Shown one piece after another: positions 1-12,300 of a stretch of 64,000 bases of DNA. The translations under genes were made by a program, and so were the position numbers. The notes below the pieces were generated by a model. That model was not told the DNA's origin and searched no databases. It saw nothing but the letters and a program-made list of their open reading frames with translations. This DNA comes from Nyssa sinensis (taxonomy: Eukaryota > Streptophyta > Magnoliopsida > Cornales > Nyssaceae). The DNA lies in assembly GCA_008638375.1 (NCBI GenBank), contig CM018048.1, positions 1,628,642 through 1,692,641 of the forward strand, written 5' to 3'. Every line of letters begins with the position of its first letter. Within the stretch, counting starts at the first letter, position 1.

Positions 1-146
1 ATTGAACAATGAAAAAAAAATCACTTACCCAATATTGTGTTACAACTTTCCAACGAGATGTTTATTCATCGCGTCTCGATACAACAATGAGCTGCCACAT
101 ATGCTTGTCATCTAACATTTTGCACACGTGCCAGGCTTCCTTGCCA
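1..146. other. AT-rich flank, no gene seen
   Basis: No open reading frame or recognisable element. It leads into the 110-bp tandem array. Confidence 0.5.
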
Positions 147-860
147 TTTGACCTGAATTAATGAATAATTTTCCTTTCCAAACCTAAGTATTCACATCAT
201 TGTGACTGTTACCAAATAACCATTATTTGAAACCTAGGTTAGTAGGTCAGGAATAATTTGACCTGAATCAATGAATAATTTTCCTTTCCAAACCTAAGCA
301 TCTACGTCATTGTTACCGTTACCAAATAACTATTATTTGAAACCTAGGTTAGTAGGTCAGGAATAATTTGACCTGAATCAATGAATAATTTTTCTTTCCA
401 AACCTAAGCATTCACGTCATTGTTACCGTTACCAAATAACCATTATTTGAAACCTAGGTTAGTAGGTCAGGAATAATTTGACCTGAATCAATGAAAAATT
501 TTCCTTTCCAAACCTAAGCATCCACGTCATTGTTACCGTTACCAAATAACCATTATTTGAAACCTAGGTTAGTAGGTCAGGAATAGTAGGTCAGGAATAA
601 TTTGACCTGAATCAATGAAAAATTTTCCTTTCCAAACCTAAGCATCTACGTCATTGTTACCGTTACCAAATAACCATTATTTGAAACCTAGGTTAGTAGG
701 TAAGGAATAATTTTCTAACCATTACCAAATAACCATTATTTGAAACCTAGGTTAGTAGGTCAAGAATAATTTTCCTTTCCAAACCTAACATTCACATTAT
801 TGTGACCGTTACCAAATAACTATTATTTGAAACCTAGGTTAGTAGGTTAGAATAATTCCT
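147..860. repeat. 110-bp tandem repeat array
   Basis: The landmark TTTGACCTGAAT recurs at 147, 257, 367 and 477, a strict 110-bp period, and again at 601. The shift at 601 is caused by an extra 14-bp copy of AGTAGGTCAGGAAT. Two or three shortened units follow to about 860. Each unit carries the perfect palindrome AACCTAGGTT and a GTTACCGTTACC-like segment. Units differ by a few substitutions. The array lies about 570 bp beyond the IspF stop codon. It looks like a short local minisatellite; membership of a larger satellite cannot be judged here. Confidence 0.9.
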
Positions 861-892
861 GAAAACATAAATTATTTCATGAACTCATCACC

Positions 893-964
893 TGCTGTGA
901 TCATCTCTATGATTTTAACATTTTAAAATGCTGTGATTATCTCTATGATTTTAACATTTTAAAA
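893..964. repeat. 36-bp direct duplication
   Basis: A 36-bp unit beginning TGCTGTGAT and ending ATTTTAAAA occurs twice in tandem (893-928 and 929-964) with a single-base difference. Confidence 0.85.
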
Positions 965-1106
965 AATTTACTTAAGATTTATTGTATTATTAAAATTATA
1001 AAAACTATCACAGGCAAATGGTAGGCTCCTAAAATAACTTCTAAAACATCATGTAAATCGAGCTCATAACCACCAAATTGAGACAGTACATACATGTGCG
1101 TTTGAG

Positions 1107-1265
1107 CGTGTATATGCGCGCACAGAGAGAGAGAGAGAGAGAAGAGGTGGATTCTATATATTATTGCTATTCCAATAAAATATACGCACGCGTGTATATG
1201 CGCGCGCAGAGAGAGAGAGAGAGAGAAAAAAGGTGAATTCTATATTTTATTGCAATTCCAACATT
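1107..1265. repeat. 84-bp tandem duplication containing (GA)n
   Basis: CGTGTATATGCGCGC followed by a GA run and GGTGNATTCTATAT occurs at 1107 and again at 1191. Each copy has its own GA microsatellite. It lies in the 3' flank of IspF. Confidence 0.8.
1246..1251 (-). terminator. Candidate poly(A) signal of IspF
   Basis: AATAAA on the minus strand, about 176 bp beyond the IspF stop. Position and motif fit a plant near-upstream element, but no transcript evidence is available. Confidence 0.3.
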
Positions 1266-1426
1266 TGAATAACAGACAATTGTTGCCCCCACCGAACTAC
1301 CAACTGCAGTTTTTCAATTGTCAACCGTAAGGAAGAAGCAATTGGGTCCCTGTATGCAATATACGGTATTGCAATAAAATGCAATTCTCACATTATAGAT
1401 ATTAGACTTTAGGAAAAGAACCCTCT

Positions 1427-4400
1427 TTACTTCCTCATAAGAAGAACCACAGTATGTGCAGCAATACTCCTATTTTCTCCAAGACTGTCAACCTTCTCAT
1501 GAGTTTTTGCTTTTAGGTTTACAACAGATGGGTCTGCACCAAGCAGCTTGGACAAATTGGACCGGATTGCCTCCTTGTGTGGGCTCAGTTTTGGTCTCTG
1601 AAGAATCAAAGTAGCATCCAAGTTTCCAAGCTCATAACCTGCTTCGTGCATCAGTCTCACCTGATATGATCCATATTAATAAGAATGGGTTAGACAGTAT
1701 ATTCATTTGAATTGCCTAGAATTACTGCTCTGTTGTCTCCTTCCATGTTCCAAAGAACCGAGGATTTACCAAAAACCCATTACAATATCAAGAAATCCAA
1801 ACAATCTCTTAATCAACAAACTTGAGTAAAGTGCGAGTAATAAAGCATTAGAATGCATGTCCAACACATGAAGTTAAAGGGGGCGTAGTGACAAATTCAG
1901 GATTTAGGAATCATTCAGTATTGAAATAATTTGTAAATCAGAAAAATTGCCCAAATAAAAAGGGAAAAAATTAATGAAAATAAAATGACCAACATCATGT
2001 GGCAAATTCTAACCATGTCATTTAGGTCTTCTGGAAACAATCTACAACAGTAAGGCTATGTTTGTTTGCCGGCTTGGGGAGGGGATTGGATAAGTTAGTC
2101 TCCATGGCCTTGTGAAATCGGTGTTCAGAAAAAAAGAAAGGGCCTCACTAATAGTACCGGGAGTAAATAAATGACCTATAGCATGGATAAAATAATGGGA
2201 GGGGAGGGGGGGAATTACTAATCCTATCACTATTAGTGAAGGGGATAGTTAATCCACCCTTATCTAATCCATGAAACAAACATGGCCTAAATGTTTAAAT
2301 ATATCCGCACAAAAACAACAGCTGAAAACTTGGTTCATAACATGTTAAGAGGATAGAACACTAATGCAATTGATCTTAAAATACTGGAAAGTGGATGATA
2401 GAGTAGATGGATTTCAACACCAAGTTCAGCAAGTTTGTCACTTGTTCTGCAATCTGTGCTCACTTTTTTGCAATCTGTATACACTTGCTATAATCAATTC
2501 ATCTACTAGTTACTTAGTGTTATCCATATGTTCTAGCTCAATCTCCATTTGAAAAGGGCACTAATTTTCCCAATGACAGGAGGCAATAATAGTATCCTTA
2601 TTTCGCATTTATACTGATAGCAGAAAATGACAATATCCCCATGCTGTTTTCTCTAATTCTAAATTTATTTTGAGAATAATTGCATATGAACATGGTCTAC
2701 AAAAATGCCTATATTACTGAAATGCTAAGCAATAGGACACCTAATTCCAAATCTGTGTCCCCAGCTTATTCTGTTTAATCTCCGTAGGGAAGCTAGCTGT
2801 CCTTGGATATTCTACTAGTGCTCTGTATGAATACAGAAAGAGCACAAGAAACCAAAAGAAATTTGCAATTCCACAACAGCATGTGGTTAATAGGTGGAAA
2901 ATTCCAAAATTGGATTCTTATACTCCCATCTTCTTGACAACTGACAGAGCACAAGTGAAACTTATGTGGTTCAACAGTGTTCCTAAGGCAAAGTTCTCTT
3001 CAGTTTTGATTGACAACTAATTTTGCAATACTAGTAGCAGCAATCACAAGCAAACTGCTTCAAAAAAGAAAACAATCAAAGGAAAATTGCTTGAGCATTA
3101 CATCAAGTCAGTCTAATAAAAAATGTTTATTTGATATCCTCAAGTGTTTAGTGTTAAAAAAATTACCATGGCATAGCAGAATTGAAATTGAAATAGGAAG
3201 ATGGTCATGTCTTCAATTTCTTCTTCCTTTTTTTTTTGGTGGGGGGTGGGGGGGAGGGCGGGGCAAGAAAGAGAAAACTCCCAAATTTAATTAAAATAGA
3301 ATGATAACAACTAATTTTTGTATTGCCAGTACTGAAAACCCAAGTAACCATCTGATAATTACCTTAACCAATATGATGACCTAATAGGACTCAAATTTGG
3401 ACTGTTAGACTGCCTACCAATGTGCTTGTCTTAAGAGATTAGATTCTAAAAACATTCATATAGACCTCATAATTTTTAGTACCCAGAAAGAATGAGTTAG
3501 TTCGTAGGGAAATGCATATTGTCAGTATTACTGCACTTCAATTTAAATTGTCAAGATTTACAAAGCACCTGCAACTAATTTAAATACAATAACGGCAATG
3601 CTATTTATAAGCTCGAGCTTACATGAGACATGGGCTTTTAATCTAGAAATTAGATATAAAGTAATTGGGATAAATGAAAACTCAATCCCTAGACCATCAA
3701 AGAGTTAAAAAGACCATCACTTGTACAAGTTCGAGCTTATAGTAGCATTATTCATACAATAATATGGCCCTGACCAGCTGCCACCCAACGAGCATGGTTA
3801 AATTATGCACAATTATTGAAATTAAGAAGGGAAAGGAAAAAAAAAAATGCAAATCAACTAATGGACCAAATATTGTAGAGTACATTTCAAAGCGCCCAAA
3901 GTTAAATCGAATTGAATTAGTTTGAGTTGTAAAAATGAATTATCATGATTAGATAATGAGAATCAAATAACTAAATACAAATCAACTAATAAATAAAATG
4001 GATTCATTACGAAAACTCACAGCTTCTTTGATGAAAACAGATGATGCGGCCCCTTTCCATTTAGGATCGGTGTCGGGAAAGATCTGTCCGATGTCAGGAA
4101 GCCCCAGAGCACCCAGAATTGCATCAACAACACAATGAAGCAACACATCACCTGCAACCCCATTAACCAACAAGATCAAACTTCAATAAACACATACCTA
4201 CACATATACATACATATGTAAAATGATCAGGAACTGAGATTTACCATCGGAGTGAGCCTCGCAGCCTTTATCGTGGGGTATACTGATGCCACCGATGATG
4301 AGGGGGTATCCAGGTTCCAATCTGTGAAGATCAAAGCCGTGGCCGACTCGGAAGGGCAGAACCTTGGACGGAGTGGCGGCCGCGGATGTTTGCTCCTCTA

Positions 4401-4605
4401 CTTCGACGGCGTTAGCGGTTGCAGCCGCTGCCACCGCCGGTGGCAATCTAGATGTTGCTCGGAGAGAGAGAGGAGACGATGAGGAGAGAGTCAAATGTTT
4501 GGTGAAGCAGGAACGAGAAGAGATTAAAGGAACGAGCGAGTTAGGTTTTGAGGGGGTTTTGTTGGAAATTGGAGGAGTATAATAGAGGGGAGTGGCCATG
4601 GCCAT
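1427..4605 (-). CDS. IspF: 2-C-methyl-D-erythritol 2,4-cyclodiphosphate synthase, plastidial
   Basis: Plastid MEP-pathway enzyme that converts CDP-methylerythritol 2-phosphate to the cyclic 2,4-diphosphate with release of CMP, supplying isoprenoid precursors. There are three exons: 4245-4605, 4021-4151 and 1427-1660. All junctions are GT-AG, giving 241 aa, about the usual plant length. Residues 1-~80 are Ser/Thr/Ala-rich and fit a transit peptide. The catalytic domain starts near [11 protein letters not shown]92, H94 and H126 match the metal ligands of the family, and HSDGD (118-122) is conserved. The C-terminus has the expected LGNLDATLI and KAKTHEK blocks. Met at 4605 was chosen over an in-frame Met 9 codons upstream because MAMAT leads directly into the transit peptide. 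Intron 1 is 93 bp. Intron 2 is 2360 bp and contains two MITEs and a G-rich tract. A G-box lies upstream. Identification is secure from motifs along the whole length. Confidence 0.96.
2054..2287. mobile_element. Tourist/PIF-Harbinger-like MITE
   Basis: A 234-bp element in IspF intron 2. The ends are inverted: GGCTATGTTTGTTTG at the left and the complement of GGCCATGTTTGTTT at the right. It is flanked by the trinucleotide TAA on both sides (2051-2053 and 2288-2290). A 3-bp TAA duplication with GGC...GTTTG ends is typical of Tourist-type MITEs mobilised by PIF/Harbinger transposases. There is no coding capacity. Confidence 0.8.
3241..3263 (+). other. G-quadruplex-type tract
   Basis: Four G runs of 6, 7, 3 and 4 bases are separated by single bases (T, A, C). 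The tract follows a T run, inside IspF intron 2. The G-rich strand is the non-transcript strand, so the pre-mRNA would be C-rich here. Confidence 0.7.
3597..3749. mobile_element. Small MITE-like inverted-repeat element
   Basis: A 153-bp stretch in IspF intron 2. The left end AATGCTATTTATAAGCTCGA and the right end (complement AATGCTACTATAAGCTCGA) form imperfect terminal inverted repeats of about 27 bp. No clear target-site duplication was seen, so the superfamily is undetermined. Confidence 0.6.
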
Positions 4606-4817
4606 TGATTCTTCGTACAATTTCAAGAGCACTAATACAGTTCTAGGTTTGCAGAGGTCTCTTCACACTACAGCTGAGCTCTGGACGTCTGTGTGCGTTG
4701 AATGTTGTTGTGTTGAGGAATGGGGCTCGTGCAGCACGCGGTTGGGCATATGTGACCCGGAAGGACGCGTGGCACAGTATAATTAGTCGGCCCGCATTAA
4801 ATAAGGTCCACTTGAAA

Positions 4818-4823
4818 CACGTG
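4818..4823. promoter_or_regulatory. G-box (CACGTG) upstream of IspF
   Basis: CACGTG in the context AAACACGTGTGT, 213 bp upstream of the IspF start codon. G-boxes bind bZIP and bHLH factors such as HY5 and PIFs, and MEP-pathway genes are commonly light-regulated. That this copy is functional is inference. Confidence 0.4.
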
Positions 4824-4966
4824 TGTGTATTATATCATGTATTTGTCCACTTAAAAACATAATACATTTTGGACCAAAAGTTTCCTGCTCCCCTCTTCAT
4901 CAACCGCATTCAGACAATATATTCTTACTCATTTTCTCCTAAATACCCTTCCCTCTATAAAAATAA

Positions 4967-4970
<4 letters not shown>

Positions 4971-5009
<39 letters not shown>
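4971..5009. repeat. (TA)n microsatellite
   Basis: About 19 TA dinucleotides in an uninterrupted run between DDA1 and IspF. Confidence 0.95.
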
Positions 5010-5011
<2 letters not shown>

Positions 5012-6151
5012 AATTGGGAATGTTTAAAGCATTCTTCAGTCTTGAAATGAAGTGATCTTAATCATGGAATTCATTCATTTAAAGTTTAGGTAGTAGAGAT
5101 AAAGTAAATCCAAACACTGATAGCACTAATTGCACTCTGAATTTCAATTCAATAAATGTAGAAATAGTAACTCAGAGAATGACTGTCTTTACAAAGATTT
5201 TCTGGTTCCCCTACTCACACTCGTGTAAATCATGTCTTCTGACTTATTATATAATCAAGATAGGCCGAGGAACCATGGCCACTTAAGCTGTTAATACAAG
5301 ACTTTTTTATCTGCTCTAATATTATATTATTATATCTCTAACATTCGTTACACAACAAGTTAAAATTTGAATCTTATGTTCCCCACAAATATACTTTAAA
5401 TAATTCTCCTCCCTCGTGGTTGTACTAAAAAAACAAAAAATAGAACAAGATGCCCAAAACCATCATAACTAGAGGTCATTTTCAATTGTCCATCTAGCTA
5501 CATGTGAACATCGTGCTGTGTGTGAATTCCTGCCCCGTACCATCACTGGCAAATGGAGTCAATGCCACCGAAAGAGCATGGGAGTACACTACATTCACTG
5601 GGAGCAGCTAATTGCTTTGTAAAAAAAAATATTCATTAATCCCAGTTCACTGCACTTAGACTAATAAGTATTATACGTCAATGAGTAACCAGAAATTATG
5701 CTGATGTGTTCAATGTTCATTAACTCGGGTACAATGCTCTTAGCACCAACGAATACTTGCTGCGTACACCAGAAACCAACAACCACCAGACCAATGCACT
5801 TTATATGCCATTGATTGAAGTGTTCCCAACACATTTGAAGAATGCCAAGCTTAAATTTCCAAAATATTTATGAACTGAATACGAACAAAACACTGCCAAG
5901 GAAACCATTTTATGACATTATCTAAATGCTTTTAATCGGATTGAAAACTGTATCTAATCTAGTTTATACATGTTAGGCTAAGTTTACAACACTGAGAAAA
6001 CAAGTCCCCGGCACTTACAACAAACACAGACATCTATGATATGATGATGAGAATATTTACAAGGACGTGAAGAGAAATTTTTTAAGACTTACAATCGACC
6101 ACGCAAAAGCTTCAGATTGAAAATAAAAAAAAAAAATCAATCAACAGAGGC

Positions 6152-6279
6152 TCAGGTGGGCATAGTATCTGAAGCAGAAGCCCTGGGATGCTTGCAGCCA
6201 TGCTCTGGGGCTAGATTTTCAGAGGCAGATCGCTTTGGTCTCAGCTGCAAAATGAAAGATAGTAAGAAGCAAAAAGAGA

Positions 6280-6316
<37 letters not shown>

Positions 6317-9300
6317 TCATGTGTACGTGTACTGTATGCGTACGTGCAGGTGTGTACAGTTGGACGCATATGTTCACACATTTACTATGTACTTGTGTAG
6401 GTGCCTTGTGTAATGAATTCTAACCTTTTCTTCAGCACGCTGATAGAAATGTCTCAGAAGTATATTTTTGGCTTCTGAAGATATGACTGCCAAAAAAAAG
6501 ATAAAAGCCAGGTAGATTACACGTTATGAAACAACAATTGGTGACTGGTAAACTTTTGAAATAAAATCCACATCAAGTCTACAAAGAAAGTTACTTCATC
6601 GCCTTTCAGTAATTAGGTTTTGCATTAGCACAATAAATTTCAACCTTTTTAATCACACAATAGAAGCAACTGATTCTTTAACTAAATGGACCGACCATCA
6701 GGATAATTAATATCAATGAAAGAAAACTATCTGCCTGCTCCATCATTTCAAATTACAGTACAATCTCTTACTCCCGAATTAATATTTCAACAAATATTCT
6801 GGCACACTCACTACCTAGGGGTACTCTCTTATATGCATGTGCCTGTGTGTGTGTGGGTGAGAGAAAAAGAAGATTGGCATCTATGGATGTAATACACTGT
6901 GAAGCCTACATGTTCATAAAATAAGCGTGGACCGAAATGAACATGTTGAGATAAATGTGTGGTAAAATAAGAAAAGATAAAGTTAAAACATTCATCCTTG
7001 GGATGGTGGAAGTAGCATCCTATAAGAGATAAAATGAAAGAATCGATTAAACTAAAGAGCGATATAGTTCACATTTAGGATCATTTTAGGGAAAAGGTTG
7101 GACCAAAATTAAATAGGGAAGAAATAGTAAAGAAATATACTGCGAGCACGGTTTAACTAAAGGGATGGCGTCAGATAGTATAGAATGGGATCTATGTAGC
7201 CGATCCCAAATAATTGGGATAAAACTTTGTTGATTTGAATTGAATATATGGTTGACTTCTTTTCCTTAAAAGATCAAAGTTGAGGGAAACAAAGGGGCAA
7301 GAGAAATGAACCCGAGACGGGAAATAACAAAGTAGTATGTCATCAAACCATGTGTCATTATAAGAAATAAAAAAAATTAATTATGATGGCAAACCAAGAC
7401 AACGGAAAAATAAATTTAAAAAAAAACAAAATAAAAAAAATAATGGCCAATCATTAAATGGGGTGCTACTCAAAATAAATATATAAAAGATGAGATTTGA
7501 AATAAAAGTTTATAGAAATAAAATAACTTTACACATAATATTCTGTCATTAATATAGTGTTATGAAGGGTTTCAAATCATGGTTGTTATGTAACCCTGCA
7601 CACCTGTTACCAGCCGCAATAACAAGGTGACATGATTTCACAGCCGTTACAGCGTTAAGCCTGTTTGGCTCCTGATGCATAAAAGGGCAGTTTTCATCCA
7701 TTTTGACCCTTTTTCAGCAGAACACTCCTCCAAACACTACAAACCACCTCCTGAATTGAGTATATGGATGATTTTTTCCCCTCAAAAGATCAAAGTTAAG
7801 TGAAACAAAAGTGCCAAGAGAGATGAACCCAAGACAGGAATTAATAAAGTAGTATGTCATCAAACCATGTCATTAAAAAAAATGATAAATTATACTGACC
7901 TCTCCTAAGATTTATAATAATTACACTAACTTTTCCTGAGATTTTTGAAATTACACTAATCTCCCCTACTTTACAAAATAATATACAAATACCTATCTCC
8001 TGTCAAATTTTTTTTTAAATGACGAAATTGTCCCTTTTATTTATTTATTTTTTATTTTTCTAATTTTGACCAATTTATTCTAACTTTTTTTTAAATATTT
8101 TTAATTTTTTTATTTAAAAACAAATTTAAAGTAAATAACTTATTTTTATTTTATATAAAAATAAATTTAAGGTTTTTATCAATATTTATTTGAAAAATAA
8201 AAAAAAAAATTGGTCAAGATTTAAAAAATTGAAAAAACAAATATGAAAATGATAGTTTTGTCATTTTGAAAAAAAAAATTTGACTGGAGGGAAGTATTTG
8301 TATATTATTTTGTAAAGTAGAAGAAGTCAATGAAATTTCATAAACTTCAAAGGAGGTCAGTATAATTGTCATAAATCTCAAAGGAGGTCAGTCTAAAATT
8401 ATGATTGCAAACCAAGACAATGGAAAAATAAAAAAATTAAGCAAAATAGAGAAATAACAGCCAATCATTAAATGGGGTGCTACTCAAAAATAAAATATAT
8501 AAAAGAAAAGATTTGAAATAAAAGTTTATAGAAATAAAATAACTTTACACATAATATTCCGACATTAATATACTGTTATGCAGGGAGGTCAGTATAATTA
8601 TCATAAATCTCAAAGGAGATCAGTGTAAAATTATGATTGCAAACTATGGACAATAGAAAAATAAAAAAATTAAGCAAAATAGAGAAATAACAGCCAATCA
8701 TGAAATGGGGTGCTACTCAAAAATAAAATATATAAAAGAAAAGATTTGAAATAAAAGTTTATAGAAATAAAATGACTTTACACATAATATTCCTACATTA
8801 ATATACTGTTATGCAGGGTTTCAAATCATGGTGGTTATGTAACCCTCCAAACCTGTTACTGGCTGAAATAACAAGGTGACAAGATTTCACAGCCGTTACG
8901 GCATTAAGACCTGTTTTGTTCCTGATGCATAAAAGGGCTGTTTTCATCCCATTTTCCCCCCTTTTTAGTAGATCACTCCTCCAAAGACTACAAACCACCT
9001 CCCGAATTGAGTATTTGGTTGATTTTTTTCCCTCAAAAGATCAAAGTTGAGTGAAACAAAAGGGCCAAGAGAGATGAACCCAAGACGGGTATTAACAAAG
9101 TAGTATGTCATCAAACCATGTGCCGTTATAAAAAATTTAATTACGATTGCAAACAAAGACAATGGACTAATAAATAAAATAGAGAAATAACGGCCAATCA
9201 TTAAATGGGGTCCTACACAAAAATAAATATATAAAAGAAAAGGTTTGAAACAAAAGTTTATAGAAAAAAAATAACTTAATACATAATATTCCGAGTCATG

Positions 9301-12300
9301 GTGGTTATGTAACCCTCCACACCTGTTACCGGCTGCAATAACAAGGTGAAATGATTTCACAGCCCTTACTGCATTAAGACCTGTTTGGCTCCTGATGCAT
9401 AAAAGGGCTGTTTTCAGCCCATCCCCCCCCCCCCCCCTTCCCTTCTTCCCCTTTCAGCAGAACACTCCTCCAAACACTACAAACCACCTCCAATTTCATT
9501 TTTTCATTAATTTTGACTTTAAATCATACAATCTTAACTAAATTACATTGGCTGTTAGATCTATCAAGATTAAATTAGTTTCATATATAACTGCAGTGAA
9601 ATAAAACAATGCACTTTTCTTGCTACATGGAAGGATCAAGTCTTAATCCGTGGACAAAACTTAAGATGAGATCTCATCCCCGAACTATGGCATTCCACCC
9701 TCCACAACGGCAGTTGTTATACAAAAGATGCACCAAGCATAAGTTCCCCGAGGAACTTCATCAATTAAGAGTTCCATGCAGAACTCCATGAATAGCCCTT
9801 CCTCCACTTGGATGCCCAAAAAAATTTAGGTACAAGTCTCGGTGGACTCTTAGAGTCTAGCACATGCCCATAGCACAATCATTGTGCTATGAGCCTTACT
9901 CGGGACGTTTTATGGCATGGTGGCTTTAGGCATGAGAATTATCCAAAGTACGTGGCATTAAATGAAGAAGTGAGAAAACTCACTCCGCATTTAATGAAAT
10001 AGTAGATTGGTCTAACCTATAGACATGGGATTGTAACCTTCATTAATGACGACCGAAAATAACAACCTGCAAGAATCGGCACTTGTCCTATCAACCAAAA
10101 AGAGAGAACATGTGACAAAAAGGAAACCCTTTTCCCACCTAAAGCCAAAATCCTTGGCACATGTCTCTTTGGCTATAAATACAAGGCAAACATTCCTAAG
10201 AAAAACAAACAAGTTATCAACAAAAGAGCGACAATTAGTAAGCTTAGGACTCCTATTAAAAGGTTGTCATTAATATCCTAGGAGGGATATTCTGAATTCC
10301 TTTTTCATTTCATTGGCATTCAATGCACCAGAGTTAAGGAAGATTCAGTTTATCCCTTTCCTTCCTAGAAACCCATCTTTCCAGTCAGCTCCTACTTCTT
10401 TCCAGAACCACTTCATCTTGTAGTGTCATCAATGGTGTACTTACTACTCTCTGACACACCTATGTAATCTCCTTGCGGACTCTGTGAGACTCTTATCATC
10501 TTTGATATCCCCGGCAGGCCATCCCTACCACCCACATTTTGGCGACTCTACCGGGGAGTAGTATACATCAAATGGCACCAGTTGCTATTCTGGGGAGAAC
10601 CCAAACCAGCAGGATGAAATCCATCCTCATCTTTTAGACCATACAAGAACCATTGTCCAACAAGAAGAAAGAGGTTTCCCACCTCCTACTCAAGCAACTG
10701 CATCATCACAGGCTCCCAAAGCCATGAATATGGTAGTTCTTGCCGTACCCCTCATAGAACGGTGCCAAGAGCCCATGTACAACCAAGGGCTCCCCCTCCA
10801 TATTACCATAGCAGCATGGCACCAAACGATCCTTTGATGCTCATTTTGCAGGCCATGCAACAAACGTAGCAAGTCATGTTTGACACTATCCTCAACAATC
10901 AAAGAGGGAGAGAGGCCACCCCCAACGGCTCAGTGGACTACCCAAAGCCCCACGACAAACCTAAGAAGGTGCAAAACCTGTGGTGAACGTGCAACACGAA
11001 GGAGATCAAGTGGCTGAGAACCCCCCCCCCCCCCCCCCAAAAAAAAAAAAGGAGCAAACCCAGCCCTTACACCACCGCTCCTTAGAGTTGCACCACAACC
11101 GAATCCACCATGTGGAAGGAGAGGTGCCACAAGAAAATACTGTGGCCAAACCTCTCACCATCCAAGACATCCAAAAGAAGTTACAATCCTTTCTTCAAAA
11201 GGAGAGACAAGGTTTGTTCTCGGCCGACTATGCACCCCCTTACCCACTGGAAGTGGCCTTATTGCCATATCCTAAAAGGTACAAATCGCCAAGATTCCAA
11301 AGATACGGTGACAAGAAGGGCAGGAAAAGAATGCATTGACTTTTTGCCATCAATGCTGGCAGTCATCAATCTAGTTCACCTTGGGAAAAGTTCTCCCCAC
11401 AATATTCCAAGAACTACCATTCAAACTTATCATAATAGTTTCAAACCCCTCTCTGTGTAGCAGTTACCAGAGATTTCATTGAAGGAATGACCCTAAATAG
11501 AGGATGTTTGCTCAAATAGAGGAGAAGTCTTTTGAGATTGTTCGGGAATCGGAGGCGAAGGGAGAGCTCCTTCAAATCATTGAACGGGGCCCAGGGGTGG
11601 TAAGAAGGTTGTGGGTCTTGAGATGGGAGTTGGATTGGCTTTGCATTACCCTGGAGCAGTTCTCTTCAGGAAAACGTCGAGTGTTTTTTCCTCTTGGATT
11701 GCACGGTAGAGATAGAAGCTTAATACTATGGAAAGGTTCAAATCATCGGGGTAATTTCATGCGGATAGAAGGCCGTTCTCATCTGGGAACTCGACGTTTG
11801 TTCCTGCCTGAAGATCAGTCGAATGGTGGGTGGGCAATTTATGCGAAGGCCTTCAGATCAATGGGCTTAGCCGACCAGAGACCATTGATGACCCAGAAGA
11901 GGTCTTTCTTGGAAGTATGTAGAATACAGGACTGGCCGTCAGAACCAGTGATGGTGGAATCGAGGTCTGTTAACGCCAGTGTTGATCTAGAGGTTTCGAT
12001 GGGCTCCTGCGGCAGTCGTCTCAACTATCTCCGTCGCTGCCTCGTCGGAAGATTCGGAGATCTGAACTCTCCAGTCCCCGACAGGGTGAAGATCCATCGT
12101 TGGGCTCTCAAGAAATGGGGGATTCAAGCCGGCCTGAAGGTCCTTGATCTGAACGGTGCATGGTTTCTTTTCGAGTTGCCGTCGGAAGAGGAAGCCATTA
12201 GAATCTTTAACAAGCGGAACTGGTCCTTCGAAGGTCTGACAATGACGCTGCACCCGTGGACCCCATCGGGTTGTTGCTCGAGGTCGGAAGACAGCAGGCT

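Larger units (their letters stand above)
4606..6151. other. Intergenic region between DDA1 3' end and IspF promoter
   Basis: Both flanking genes read leftward. The region must hold the IspF promoter, near 4606-4900, and the DDA1 3' UTR, near 6151. It contains a G-box and a TA microsatellite; no further gene was found. Confidence 0.6.

Noticed and set aside
4252..4786. Plus-strand open frames of 64-76 aa over IspF exon 1
   Set aside because: They are shadows on the opposite strand of the IspF transit-peptide exon, with no protein similarity.
6117..6413. 98-aa plus-strand frame ending in a Ser/Leu run
   Set aside because: It covers DDA1 exon 4 in antisense plus the CT microsatellite; the real coding strand is minus.
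9423..9438. C run (C16) as a possible G-quadruplex
   Set aside because: A single homopolymer with no interruptions to form loops, in a slippage-prone repeat block.
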